A stretch of 64,000 nt of DNA, taken from assembly GCA_019095985.1 (NCBI GenBank), contig CM032667.1, positions 42,730,396-42,794,395 on the forward strand, read 5' to 3'. Below the pieces are notes generated by a model. That model saw only the letters and a program-made list of their open reading frames with translations. It made no database searches and was not told the origin of the DNA. Origin of the DNA: Streblospio benedicti. Taxonomy: Eukaryota; Annelida; Polychaeta; Spionida; Spionidae. The position numbers and the translations under genes were made by a program. Shown here one piece after another: positions 1-10,676 of the stretch (positions are counted from its first letter, which is position 1; each line of letters begins with the position of its first letter).

Positions 1-837
1 CCGTTAAAAACCACAAAAGATTTTGTCTCTGATTATAACTAGTCAAATTAGCTAGTAACTATTTGATTGTGTTGCTGCTTCTGAACCAAAAGCATTGAAT
101 TTGTTTTGTAATACTTTGACTGATGCGAAACCATTGTCACTGTTCAGAACTGGGCTGCATCAGCAACAAAAATAGTGGCCTGTACCGATAATTGGGGTAT
201 CATATTGTCGGTAAGAAAGTTTATGTTTACTAATTCCTGCAATGTGTTGGCTGAATATGTATATCATGTTGGCTGTACAAGAGATATGGTAGTGAAGATG
301 TTACATTATATGTAGGCCCTATATGTGATTCTACAGACACGCAATTAGTATTATAAACTATAATTTATTAATATTGTTGAGCTTTAAAAATTCTGGTTAA
401 GGCCTGTGGCCATTACTTGTAACCATGGTGATCTATTACCTGTCTCAACACATACAACAGTGATCAACAATTACTCTCACCATACTACATTAGTACAATC
501 ATGATAAACCCAGCCGGTTAGGGTAGAATCTCACTTAAATGGGTTGTTTTTATACAATCCTAAACACAAGGTATTAGGCTAAAATAAGAGATAAAAAGCA
601 ACAGAAATTTTCTTGCCCACAAAGTGTTCTGTAATTTTTGTTACTGCTACAGACCACTATTCCTGTTACTGGTACAGGCCGGTTTTATTCAACAGTTTTA
701 ATGAGCATCGTGCATACTTAGAAGTATGGTCTTTTGTGAAGCCATAATTACTTGAGGAGCCTACAGAATTATAATATTATGAACAAGAGAAATATAGTAG
801 GTAATTATCCTTGAATGTGTTCATCGTGTTGGAATCC
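1..837. other. No gene recognised
   Basis: AT-rich sequence with no long reading frame and no family I recognise. Upstream exons of the scramblase that starts at 1772 may lie here or outside the window; I could not identify one. Confidence 0.4.
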
Positions 838-1463
838 ATTTACAAAGTTCATCTTAACACAACAGACAATATTCTTGCAATGATTAACAATTTCAGCAAC
901 TGCTGTTGCCATTTTCAAAATCTCTGCGTATGTCAGGTCAATCTGCACGGCTTCCGATACCGAAAATCGGATCGTACACATGAGAGAGTTGAAACGCCCC
1001 TCATTCCTGTTCATGATCTGACTTGTAAAAGTGTATATGTGGGGGAAACTGGCAGAAAGTTGGGCACTTGTGTGAAGGAAAATATGAAGGATGTTGAAGG
1101 ATCATTCACCAGAGCAGCGAGAAAAGAATCCCTCACTCAGATCAACAAGAGTGCAATTACGGACCATATTAAGCAGAACAATCATGATATAGACTGGGGG
1201 AAGTGAGTGCTTTGGGCAGAGAGAGTGACTGTAGGACAAGAACTATCAAGGAAGCGATCAAGATACGAGGACAGAGACAGGTCATGAACAGGGACGAGGG
1301 GGCGTTTCAACTCTCTCATGTGTACGATCCGATTTTTGGTATTGGAAGCCATGCAGATTGACCAGACATGCGCAGATAGATTTTGAAAATGGCAACAGCA
1401 GTTGCTGAAACTGTCAATCATTGTAAGGATATTGTGTATTGTGTTAAGATGAACTTTGTAAAT
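838..1463 (+). mobile_element. Penelope-like element fragment with GIY-YIG endonuclease end and inverted arms
   Basis: The middle part (about 1023-1330, + strand) encodes the end of a GIY-YIG endonuclease of the kind carried by Penelope-like retroelements: VYVGETGRKLGT, then SAITDHI, and a tail resembling NRDEGAFQLSHVYDPIF. The element is a broken 3' fragment; no reverse transcriptase part is seen. It is flanked by two inverted arms of about 185 bp (838-1022 and about 1278-1463) that read as near reverse complements, including the stretch around CAACTGCTGTTGCCATTTTC. The right arm overlaps the coding tail, so the left arm is an inverted second copy of the same end. The family call rests on recalled similarity, not on a search. 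Confidence 0.7.
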
Positions 1464-1771
1464 ACAGAGTAGGTATTTAGTATTAGGGATAATATCCCAT
1501 CATGATTCAACTTACACTGGAAGATCAATCTCTCAGAAGCCAGTAAAAAGTGCATAAAACAGTGTCTAAAAATTAACGCATCCAAAAAGCATGTGAATTA
1601 TATATTTGTCATTATTGCGTGTTTGCTATCAATTTGATTATTTTGGACATAAAATTTCAAGCTGACATGTTCCCATCCCTACTTCCTCCATCACCACAAG
1701 ATTTAACACTCAAATAATCATGACCAATAAAAAATATTATACATTAATAAGCTATGTTTTTTTATAATTAG

Positions 1772-4700
1772 AAACAAATTGCTGTACAAGAATGATCTGT
1801 GGAAAAGAACGTCCTTTTGAAATCAAAATCATGGATAATGCTATGAGAGAAGTGATTCACTTGAGTGCTCCTATGCGCTGTGATACATGCTGGTTTCCCT
1901 GTTGCCTCAAGGTACAAATGTATTTTACAGCAGTGTATTCATAATCATGGTGACAATTTTATCGTGGTTTGCATTTAGTTTATTTCTTCTTAAAAGATTT
2001 GTTGAACATTTGTCTAAGAGAAAATAAACTAAAACTATTTCATGATGCATAACAATGACTGTCATGTTATGCAGCATGAATGATGATATCATATTAACCA
2101 CCAAGGTGTTTCATTAATGGCAATTTATTTAAAAACGTATGCAAGAGACATGTATATACAACATGTACCAGCCACTCAAAATAATTGCTAGATTGACAAT
2201 TGTTTATTTACACTTTAAACTGGACAATAAAAGCTCACATTTTGAGCTTTCGGCAAACGTTTTTGCCTTGCTCACAACAAGTGATGACGTCATAGGTCGT
2301 CACTGTTGACACGGGAAAATCCCCAGCTGCGCCCCGCCCCCCCCCCCTTCAGTGGTCAACACGTTGTTCCATATGGTGGGAAGGGTGTGTGGGGATTTTC
2401 CCGCGTCAACAGTGACGACCTATGACGTCATCACTTGTGAACAAGGCAAAAGCTTTTGCCGAAAGCTCAAAATGTGAGCTTTTATTGTCCTGTTTAAAGT
2501 GTAAATAAACAATTGACAATCAGATCCGGGATAAATGAACTTCTATCATACTAATTGCTAGATTATCGAGGTGTCGGCACCCCCAGGTGAAGTAGTTGGC
2601 TATGTGAGACAAGGATGGAGCGTCTGCAAACCATACTTCAAAATCCAGAATGCTGCAGATGAAACTGTGCTCAAGATATATGGACCATGCTTAACCTGTA
2701 ATTGTTGCGGAGATGTCATTTTTGAGGTTTAACACCTTTCTTACTTTAAACCAGCATATTCTATCATCCAGTGTTGTGCATCTAGTATATACATTTTTTT
2801 CTTGCCAAAATATTTGCCAATACAAAGTCATATGTTCTCAATAAGTCGATGAAAGTTCCTTTCAAATTGGGACTCTTGATTTTTGGACCTTGTTAATGCA
2901 TGCAAGTTTACACCACTGACCTGAATTCTAACATATGCAAGTTTTTTTCCTCTAGGTTTTCACTGCTGATGGTGAGGAGCCATGTGGGCATATCCGAAAA
3001 CAGTGGAGTGGCATTGCGAAAGAAATGTTTACTGATGCAGACAACTTTGGAGTCACATTCCCGATGGATCTGGATGTCAAGGTCAAGGCAACAATGTTGG
3101 GAGCAGTTTTCATGATTGTAAGTATTATAAAACAATTAGCGTCTGCCAGGGGCCGTATTCTTGAAAAGTGATAATAGAAGAGCGATAATGATAATGATAA
3201 TACCATGATAATAGCTCAAAAAAGTGATCACGCTGATAATGGGTAGTATCGGTATTCTTGAAGGCATTATCAGCGTGATCACTCGACGTGAAAATGCACT
3301 CGAGTTAATCAACGTTATTTTAAAAATTATTGAATGTAAAACCCATTCCTCAATTGTATCGATCTACTTTTATTTTGTAAATCAAAGAATAATGGAAATA
3401 TAGTATTGTTAGCAACATATATGTTATCAAATATAGATTTTTCATTCAATTGATGCACGTTCTCGTCATAATATTGATCTACACTGGCAGTTCTATATAC
3501 GTCGCAATAAAGCTAGATCTAGAGACTAATACCGGGAGGCACGTCGTCAATGACATCGGCGAATACTATTTACTGTAGATATAGACTAATATTTTATAAA
3601 AAGTGATTACACCTAAGAGAGTTATGTGAAACTATCTCTGATTACACTGATTCATAGTATTTCATCCGAACAGTCAGCCTTTAGATCTAGATCTACATTT
3701 TTATTGCTGCTACGATGACGTACAGTACTATAGTGCAAGAACAAGACCATAGTATAATTGAATACTGCATAACTCGTCAAAACGGTAACACTCATTTTTT
3801 CACCTTTAAAAATGCCAATATAACTGCTTCGACCCTATTAATAGAAATTCCTATGTATGAATGCGTAAATATAATCTCTATAACATATATTTTATCAAGG
3901 CATCATTTAACTGTACTATGGATATAAAATAATCATTTAGATCTCTGTAACGTTTTTCCTACCTAAACAACAATCTGAAAATCTTGCAAAATCACCTGCT
4001 GGGAACTGTGATCATGGCTGTGATACTGCTAGGAGGAGTATCGTTTTTTGAATGATAATGGAAATGAAAATGATAATGATAATGCTTCAAGAATACCGAA
4101 ATTCATGATAAATTATCATTTTCATTCTATTTTTTGATAATGGATGATAATGAACTAGAGGTTTTCATTACTGATTCTATGGCCATTAGATGCAATGTTT
4201 GCCCAGCAACAATTTTTTTTCTTAGACACTTATTCTATTAATTGCATCGCTTCAGCTCAGCTGCTGAAGCAAGCATTTAATTGTGTTTGGTTCGTTTGTA
4301 ATTAACCTAACTAACCAACCAACCAACCAACCAACCAACCAACCAACCAACCAACCAACCAACCAACCAACCAACCAACCAACCAACTAACTAACTAACT
4401 AACTAACTAACTAGATCAGAAGTGTTCAAAGAACACGGCGTCGCTAGAACAACGTTGACTTATTCAAGTTTAACTGTTAAAAGTTTACTAAAATGTTATG
4501 GAAATATTGATTAAAAGTACAATATGATTAAACTAGATCAAAAGTGTTCAAAGAACACTGCGTCGCTAGAACAACGTTGACTTACGGGCAATTAAGATAT
4601 ATACTGAAATGATGTACACTTTACAATCAAGAAATGAATTTGAGGAGAAAACATCAGAATGAATGAGAATCAATATATCCAGGGAAAAGATATTGTGTTG

Positions 4701-6691
4701 GCATACAATAGTACTATTTGAATAACAGATACTAATCAATATCAGTTTTAAACCCAATAATCAATATTTGCTGCTTGGTTGAAATATGGATTTTTCTTGC
4801 TGGCTTAATTGCATTGAATATCAATAAGAATGTCATGAATGTGCTTCTAGAAAGCACAGTTTAATTGGCAGATTGCCCAAAATCGAATCACTTTGGTGTC
4901 GCCTCATACCTCATAGTTTTGTAAAGTTTGAACGAAATCGGTTCATCGGTACGCCCGCTAGCTTGTCCGGAGACATACATACATACATACATACAAACAT
5001 AGTTAGTTACAAACGAACGAAACACAATTCTTGCTTCAGCAGCTGAGCTGAAGCGACGCAACTAAGTGATTCGATTTTGGGCCAATTAAATTGCGCTTTC
5101 CAGAAGCCCATTTATGACATTTTTACTGATATTCAATGCACTTAAGCGAGGAAGAAAAAAATCAATATACAACCCAGCACTACATAGCAGCAAACTGCGT
5201 AAAATAGACTTTTGCTGTAAGGCTTGCTGTTTGCTGCTTACAGCTATTAAATGTAGCATACTAAAGGGAGCCAATATATATTATTAGACAATGGCTATTT
5301 GTGGTTGATAAGGTGGATTGTAATTGTGTACTTTTAATCAAGATTTCATTACTATTTTAGTAAATATATTTGAATATGAATAATGACATAATACTTTTAT
5401 TTTAGTTCACTGTACTTACGTACATTACATAGCTTTGAAACTATTAGTAATTATTATGCAACACACAGAGCAATATGTTTTGCTAAATATTGATCAATCC
5501 TGTAAATTCATTCTGCCGTTTTCTCCTCAAATTCATAAAGTTTTTAGTTATAAAGTATATTGTTTCAGTATATATCTTAATTGCCCATAAGTCAACGTTG
5601 TTCTAGCGACGCAGTGTTCTTTGAACACTTTTGATCTAGTCATTGGAAGTGATTGAAATTCAGACTAAAATGCCGCATCCACATGAGTATTTTTGTGTTT
5701 CTAAATAACATGGAAAGATGCACACACATGCAGAAAATTTCAACATTTTCAGACTAACTTTGTAAAATATTGTAAAACTAGAATATTTCGTGGCTATTAA
5801 ATTTTGCGATTTTCATCAAAAAATTATTTTGCGACTATTTAATTTTGCGATTTTGGTCCATCCTGGACTTACTTTACAAAGGCTATTAATGTTTGCTGAC
5901 TTTACAAAGGCTATTAATGTTTGCGGACTATTTAATTTTGTGTTTTTGCACCTGCCCATTAAATTCACAAATTTAATTGTGCGCAAACATTTCTAGTTTT
6001 ACAGTAGTCATTTTGGTAAGAGGTATGTGGACAATAATTGGAACAGCTGTGTTTATATTATATGCTTTTGGAAACATTTAAATAATCCCTATATTACTTC
6101 AAGATTTTACATCCAATAATTATATAAACACTAATGGTGTGTATAATCTATGGCTGAGGCCATGCATTTGGAAATTAATGACCAATGGAAGTTATACTTT
6201 CCTTCACTGACCCAACTATGCAAATTGCTTACATTTTAATTTGGCTTTTACGGGTCAAAATGTGTATATTTGCAAATTTTTAATTTGAAAATCATGAAAG
6301 TTCTGTGAGTGTGCATATCTTCTAGGTTACTTAGAACCACAACACTTTTGTGTAGGTGTGGTATTTTACTGTAAATCATTTCTAATAAGTAAAGTGGTAA
6401 AGTAGTGAAGTAAATATGTTGTCAGGTCAATAAATATTTATTTTTGATATTTTGCAGACGTCGAATTTCGCCATTTTAATCTTTAGATTATTTTACAGCT
6501 ATTTAACCTCAGTTTTAAACTGCAAAATGTTTAAATCAAATTGTGCGCAAGTATTTCTAGTTTTACAGTATCAATAATAATACTAATATTCACAAGATGG
6601 TTGTGGTTTCATTTTTATCAATCCATTCCAGGACTTCTTGTTTTTTGAAGAAGAACAGAATAAAAAACAGGGTAATGTTGGCATGTTTTAA
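1772..6691 (+). CDS. PLSCR: Phospholipid scramblase, C-terminal part (exons 1772-1911, 2571-2726, 2956-3117, 6632-6691)
   Basis: Four exons in compatible phase encode most of a scramblase domain, the membrane protein family that moves phospholipids between leaflets in a Ca2+-dependent way. Exon 1 has [10 protein letters not shown] and the Cys-rich [13 protein letters not shown], the region palmitoylated in vertebrate PLSCRs. Exon 2 (52 codons) starts [12 protein letters not shown] and contains [15 protein letters not shown]. Exon 3 (54 codons) contains [15 protein letters not shown], matching the Ca2+-binding loop segment, then the start of the C-terminal membrane helix (TMLGAVFMI). Exon 4 gives [14 protein letters not shown] and a stop at 6689-6691. 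The protein end therefore matches the usual C-terminus. The acceptor of exon 2 has almost no pyrimidine tract and lies about 50 bp after a MITE. Intron 3 is 3.5 kb and filled with repeats. Upstream exons (proline-rich N-terminus) are missing or beyond the window edge. Confidence 0.92.
2191..2521. mobile_element. MITE with long terminal inverted repeats
   Basis: About 330 bp in scramblase intron 1. Left end GATTGACAATTGTTTATTTA and right end are inverted copies, and the match runs on through CAATAAAAGCTCACATTTTG and the GTGATGACGTCATAGGTCGTC segment, so each arm is roughly 140 bp around a GC-rich centre with a C-run. No coding capacity. A 13-bp word, TAATTGCTAGATT, occurs at 2182-2194 and again at 2552-2564, flanking the element plus about 30 bp. 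Confidence 0.8.
3160..4150. mobile_element. Non-autonomous element with GATAATGATAAT-type inverted ends (tentative)
   Basis: Within scramblase intron 3. The left end (3160-3270) is rich in GATAATGATAAT and contains GGTATTCTTGAAGGCATTATC; the right end (4060-4150) has inverted versions such as GATAATGCTTCAAGAATACC followed by ATTATCATTTTC words. The interior (about 3300-4000) is AT-rich with no recognisable protein. Best read as a MITE or several nested ones; boundaries are approximate. Confidence 0.5.
4243..5640. mobile_element. Nested palindromic repeat with pearl/HINE-like tail
   Basis: Two inverted arms, 4533-4640 and 5520-5640, begin with ACTAGATCAAAAGTGTTCAA and its complement; matching continues inward (4795-4895 against 5066-5155), making a roughly 1.1-kb near-palindrome. 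At the centre (4960-5060) is an ATAC microsatellite followed by a hairpin made of CTTCAGC and GCTGAAG arms; an inverted copy of that hairpin end sits at 4243-4275. The same tail occurs at 25590-25700. A third copy of the arm start lies at about 4410-4465. No protein-coding potential. It looks like one repeat family inserted into or inverted on itself. Confidence 0.65.
4313..4412. repeat. Tetranucleotide microsatellite (AACC)n then (AACT)n
   Basis: About 70 bp of ACCA/AACC repeats run directly into about 28 bp of AACT repeats. Confidence 0.95.
5768..6006. mobile_element. Small MITE with TGTAAAACTAGAA ends
   Basis: Ends TTGTAAAACTAGAA-like at 5770 and TTTCTAGTTTTACAGTA at 5990-6006 are inverted. 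Inside are two tandem copies of ACTTTACAAAGGCTATTAAT (5870-5925). The same right end recurs at about 6552-6570, suggesting a second, more degraded copy. Confidence 0.55.
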
Positions 6692-7085
6692 TTTCCCTGT
6701 CTTAGAATAAGTGTTATTGGTATATTTATATGTTATATATATCATTATATCAAAACAATTATCAATTTTTATTGATCAAAAGACATAATTTATGTATATT
6801 AGAACTGATGTAAACAAGAATTGGATTATTTTGTAATAGATGTTTATTGAAACAGTTTAGGTCAACAATTCTAAATTTCTACTATGTACTATCTCAGTTT
6901 GATATCATAGAAAGTTTTCTTATTTCGATCACTATGGTTCAACACATTTTTACAATTTTTTATCGATCTTTTTTTTATTGTGTAGTGTTTTTATTGTTAT
7001 TTTTTGTATTGGGATATGAATAAAATTATTTTCTGTATAAATGAGGATTAGGTCATATTCATGGCGATAGAGACCAGAGATTGTC
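6692..7085. other. Scramblase 3' flank; candidate poly(A) signal
   Basis: AT-rich. AATAAA at 7019-7024 lies about 330 bp after the scramblase stop and is a plausible but unproven polyadenylation signal. Confidence 0.3.
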
Positions 7086-7129
7086 ATTGCATTATTAACC
7101 TCTTAGGGGCTAGTACTTGATTTTTTTTA

Positions 7130-7715
7130 CATGTACTTTATTGCGTTTATGTGCAAGTGTTTTTATTGTAAAAGTATAGAAAATGAAATATTTCATGTCA
7201 ATGGACATGAATTTATTCTATAATCATTTACCATTAAGGAGACTTTCTGGAGATAAAAGAATTTGGAGGTAAAAAAATTCTTAAAATGTTATTGTTTTTT
7301 ATTTTAGAATAAAAGTACATTCATTTCCCTTTTTAAAAATGTATAACACTTTAAAGGTTTCGGGAATGGAATTTGGTTTACGGACGATACAAAAGATCAT
7401 ACAAATACAATGAAAAATTCAGTCAATGTTAATTTTGACTGTACCGAAATTGTATACATGATCTTTTGTATGGTCCATAGACCAAAATCTATTCCCGAAA
7501 CCCCTAAAGTGTTAAACATTTTAAAAAAGGAAAATGCTTGTACTTTTATACTAAAATAAAAAACAAGCACATTTTAAGAATTTTTTCATCTCCAGAAAGT
7601 CTCGTTAAGTTGAGGTTTTTGTACTTTATGGCATTTATGTGTTAGTGTTTTTATTGCAAATTCTTCTTTAAAAAAGTATAGAAAATGTAATCTTTTTTTT
7701 TCAATGGACATGTTA
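7130..7715. repeat. Long hairpin (7228-7605) between two direct repeats
   Basis: The arms 7228-7410 and 7440-7605 are imperfect inverted copies: GGAGACTTTCTGGAGAT pairs with ATCTCCAGAAAGTCTC, and TTTCGGGAATGGAATTTGG pairs with a matching CCC-GAAA stretch. The spacer is only about 30 bp. Outside the hairpin, 7130-7220 and 7618-7715 are direct repeats (TGTACTTTATTGCGTTTATG against TGTACTTTATGGCATTTATG). Fits an inserted foldback element that sits in a repeat, or a larger element with subterminal repeats. Confidence 0.7.
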
Positions 7716-8271
7716 GACAAAATTTATTGCTTGCCTCCTATTATCAAATATTTTTCATGAAATATACTTGTACATTTTTTTACTCAAAATTTTTTGTTTA
7801 CTTCAATTTTACAATTTGCTTCTTTAATTAATGTTGGTAGAAAATATGTGCTGTGACTCTAATAAATACATTTGGCTTTAAATTTGTTGTGTTTTTGTTG
7901 TGAGGATGGAGCCAGGCAGAAGCCCGGGGCGTGGGGGGGGGGGGTGTTATTCTGTACATACGTATTACACCTATCCTCCACCCAAGTGACCCCCTTTTTT
8001 CACCTTTTAGACAGCACCTTTGCCTAGCATTTTTGGCCAAAGCCGCACGTTTGACCCTGAAACCCAACACCTCAGCACTTTTACAGTAAAACTACTGATT
8101 GAATGCCTTGAGCCTTGATAAAAACACGGATTGTCTACAACTGTTACCAGTTTTGAGCCCGCAAAAAATCATTTGCTCAGCTCTTTAGACCCTAATTTTA
8201 TGGCACTTTTTTTAGCACTTTTGCCCTTCGAAATGGGGCGTGGGCTAAGGACCCCCACCATTTAAATCCCC

Positions 8272-8312
8272 ATGTGTGTGTGTGTGTGTGGTGGTGGTGG
8301 GGGGGGGGGTTC
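8272..8312. repeat. (TG)n/(GGT)n/G-run simple repeat
   Basis: TG repeat followed by GTGGTGG and a run of G. A second G-run lies at 7928-7943. No coding value. Confidence 0.9.
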
Positions 8313-8444
8313 CATTGCTGTAATCCAACCTATTTTCGACCTGTATCTAACACAATTTCATACGATCCCATACGATTTCAACCTGAATTCTGGTAGGCTA
8401 CACCATGTGACTCAGGATCATGTTTGCAAAACCAACCTAAATCC

Positions 8445-8968
8445 TATATATGTGTTTCCCAGTGCTTGCGGATATATATTTTTATACTTCTCTCTCTCTC
8501 ACACGTCTTTTTAGCAAGCATATTTCTACCAATGATAGATACAGCTGAAAACAGGTTTTACAACCCTAAGCATCCATTTAACTATATCAAGTGGCCCTGG
8601 CGGGGCTCACGACCCCAAGGTTGTGAGACCTGAATGATACCATCATCCCAAGCAGCGAGCTGTTAAAAGGTTACTCGGCTGAACCGATGTCTCTGTAACC
8701 CCCAGCTTACATACTTGGTCTGTTATCATCTCAACCCAGAGGTCGTGGGTTCGAATCCCACTTGAGGACGAAATTTTGGGAAGGGTCTTATTAGCATTTT
8801 TAGTGCTTATGAATGATATATATGTGTTTCCCAGTGCTTGCGGATATATATTTTTATACTTCTCTCTCTCTCTCACACGTCTTTTTAGCAAGCATATTTC
8901 TACCAACGATAGATACAGCTGAAGACAGGTTTTACAACCCTAAGCTTCCATTTAACTATATCAAGTGG
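8445..8968. repeat. 150-bp direct repeat pair around a tRNA T-arm-like segment
   Basis: Copies 8445-8594 and 8818-8968 are nearly identical, each containing GTTTCCCAGTGCTTGCGG, a CT-repeat and CTATATCAAGTGG. Between them, 8745-8761 is a perfect T-arm hairpin (GTGGG, TTCGAAT, CCCAC) that also fits an RNA polymerase III B box. No convincing A box was found upstream. This could be a tRNA-derived SINE duplicated with its flank. Confidence 0.55.
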
Positions 8969-9439
8969 TATATACATGGTACGTCTGACGAAAATCATTC
9001 GATTATGCAATATCACATGATCTTCTGTTTAGAAAGCAAGAAGGCAAGGTATTTTTTAAGGTGCAATACGTATCAAATGTGGGAACTATAAATATTATTT
9101 CCCTTGGGCTTTACAGAACACATTTCTTTTTGACTGAGCATTATCTTTAACCAAGTTTATTTGAGTAAAACTAATGATGGATTACCGTTTTAAAAATTCT
9201 ACTTTACATAATTCCAATGTTAAACCAAATATTAATAGTATGTCAAAAAATAGGCAAGTATTAAATATAAATAGTTTAATAAAGGTCATACCACAATGTG
9301 CACTCATGCACACTATTGCAGAAGCGCCACAGCTTTATTATCCAGGGCATTATTATTCATGTACATCAGAAAGTGGTTCATATTTCAACACCAGGTTTTC
9401 TGAGGAATATAGATCTATGTGTTAATATGTTTTATTAAA

Positions 9440-10440
9440 ATACGTTTGTGAACTCATTGCATTCTTTCTATCACTTTGCCTCTTGGTATAGGAACTTGTG
9501 CGTAGGGGTCCTTTTGGCGGCTTCTGTAGGGATGGGGTGAGCGGGGCAGCTAGTTTTTCCTGCACTCTGTTTCTTATGACAATTCCTGGTGGTGTATCAA
9601 TTACATACGACCTTCTTGGTGTTTGGACTTCTTTGACAACCCCATATAACCATGGCTTGCCTTTGTTGTGTGGAGATGACTTCAAATAAGCGTGAATCCC
9701 CTCTCAGCATCTTGAACTGCTATTTCATCTTTAACTGTCCACTCCAGTAAGGAGAGGCAGACTGTGGTAATTTGCACTTGGAGTCTGGATATTCCCAGAC
9801 GATGACTGCTGCCAGTGCCTTCATGGTGGCATCCTTCATGGTCTCTACTTTGACTTTCGTGCATGTTTCTGATAATATGCCTTCATTATTGGGTTTGTCA
9901 TATAGGTCTACCCTGAATATTTCAAACTTGGCTTCCTTACTTTCATTAATATTTGGCAGGATGTGAATGCATTAGCTGCAAAACCTACCACTATTATTTG
10001 GTTGAAGCACGCAGTGAGGCTGCGAGCCCTGTACGTCTGTGAAGCATCTGCCTAGCTGTATGTACACTGCTTTGCTTACATCAAAGTTTGATAAACATGG
10101 TTCCTGCATAATGAGACCTTTGGCTGCCTTAAATGCTGTATCACGCACAGATTACCATGTGTATGGTTGGTCAGACTTGGTCAAATCATACGGGTTTTTT
10201 ATCACGGTAGACAGATTGGGACAGAAAGTAATCAGATAATTCACCATACCACAAAACCTCATCACTGCCTTTTTATTTTCCGTAATGGGCAATTCTGTTA
10301 TTATATGGTATCCACTTTTCGTGGGTTTGGGCGGAGGCCAACTTCAGAGATGACTGCATTAACGTTCTTTTTTGAAGCTTGAACTGTATTTTCTTAACAA
10401 TTTCCGTTTTTTTCCGCAACTCGCTGCATGAGGGCCATGA
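9440..10440 (-). mobile_element. Ty3/gypsy-like LTR retrotransposon pol fossil
   Basis: On the - strand the stretch shows residues typical of the end of a reverse transcriptase and the connection to RNase H (a motif close to RFCGMVNYL near 10240 and upstream residues like GLRPNP), and further on a short C-terminal pol tail near 9560-9630. It is old and broken, with several breaks and evident loss of much of pol. No LTRs were identified. Family assignment is by recalled motif similarity. Confidence 0.6.
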
Positions 10441-10676
10441 TGTTTTCGCCATGATTAAGTTTCTTTTCTTTTTTGTAAATGAATGATTCGATGAGATATG
10501 TGTGATTTGTTCCTATTCTGCTTCCAAATTAACACATCCCTAGACTATCAGAGGCGGATTATGAACTGAACTAAGTAGACGTGTAGACAAAAGTGAAAGC
10601 GATAAGGCAGAGAAAAAAGTACACACTGCGCCATTGTAGCTATATAGTATCATCTAAAACAGCACTCCTTGTTATC
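10441..10676. other. 5' flank of the kinase gene; no feature recognised
   Basis: Contains possible 5' UTR of the gene starting at 10677. An in-frame ATG also occurs at 10593; I prefer 10677 because family similarity begins just after it. Confidence 0.3.

Noticed and set aside
805-1421. Open frames on both strands sharing a FSNCCCHFQNL peptide
   Set aside because: They come from the inverted arms of the Penelope-like fragment, not from genes.
4313-4412. Regular repeats considered as a CRISPR array
   Set aside because: Continuous tetranucleotide microsatellite in an animal genome, with no spacers.
8745-8761. Possible tRNA gene from a perfect T-arm
   Set aside because: No acceptor, D-arm or anticodon arm upstream; only a B-box-like hairpin.
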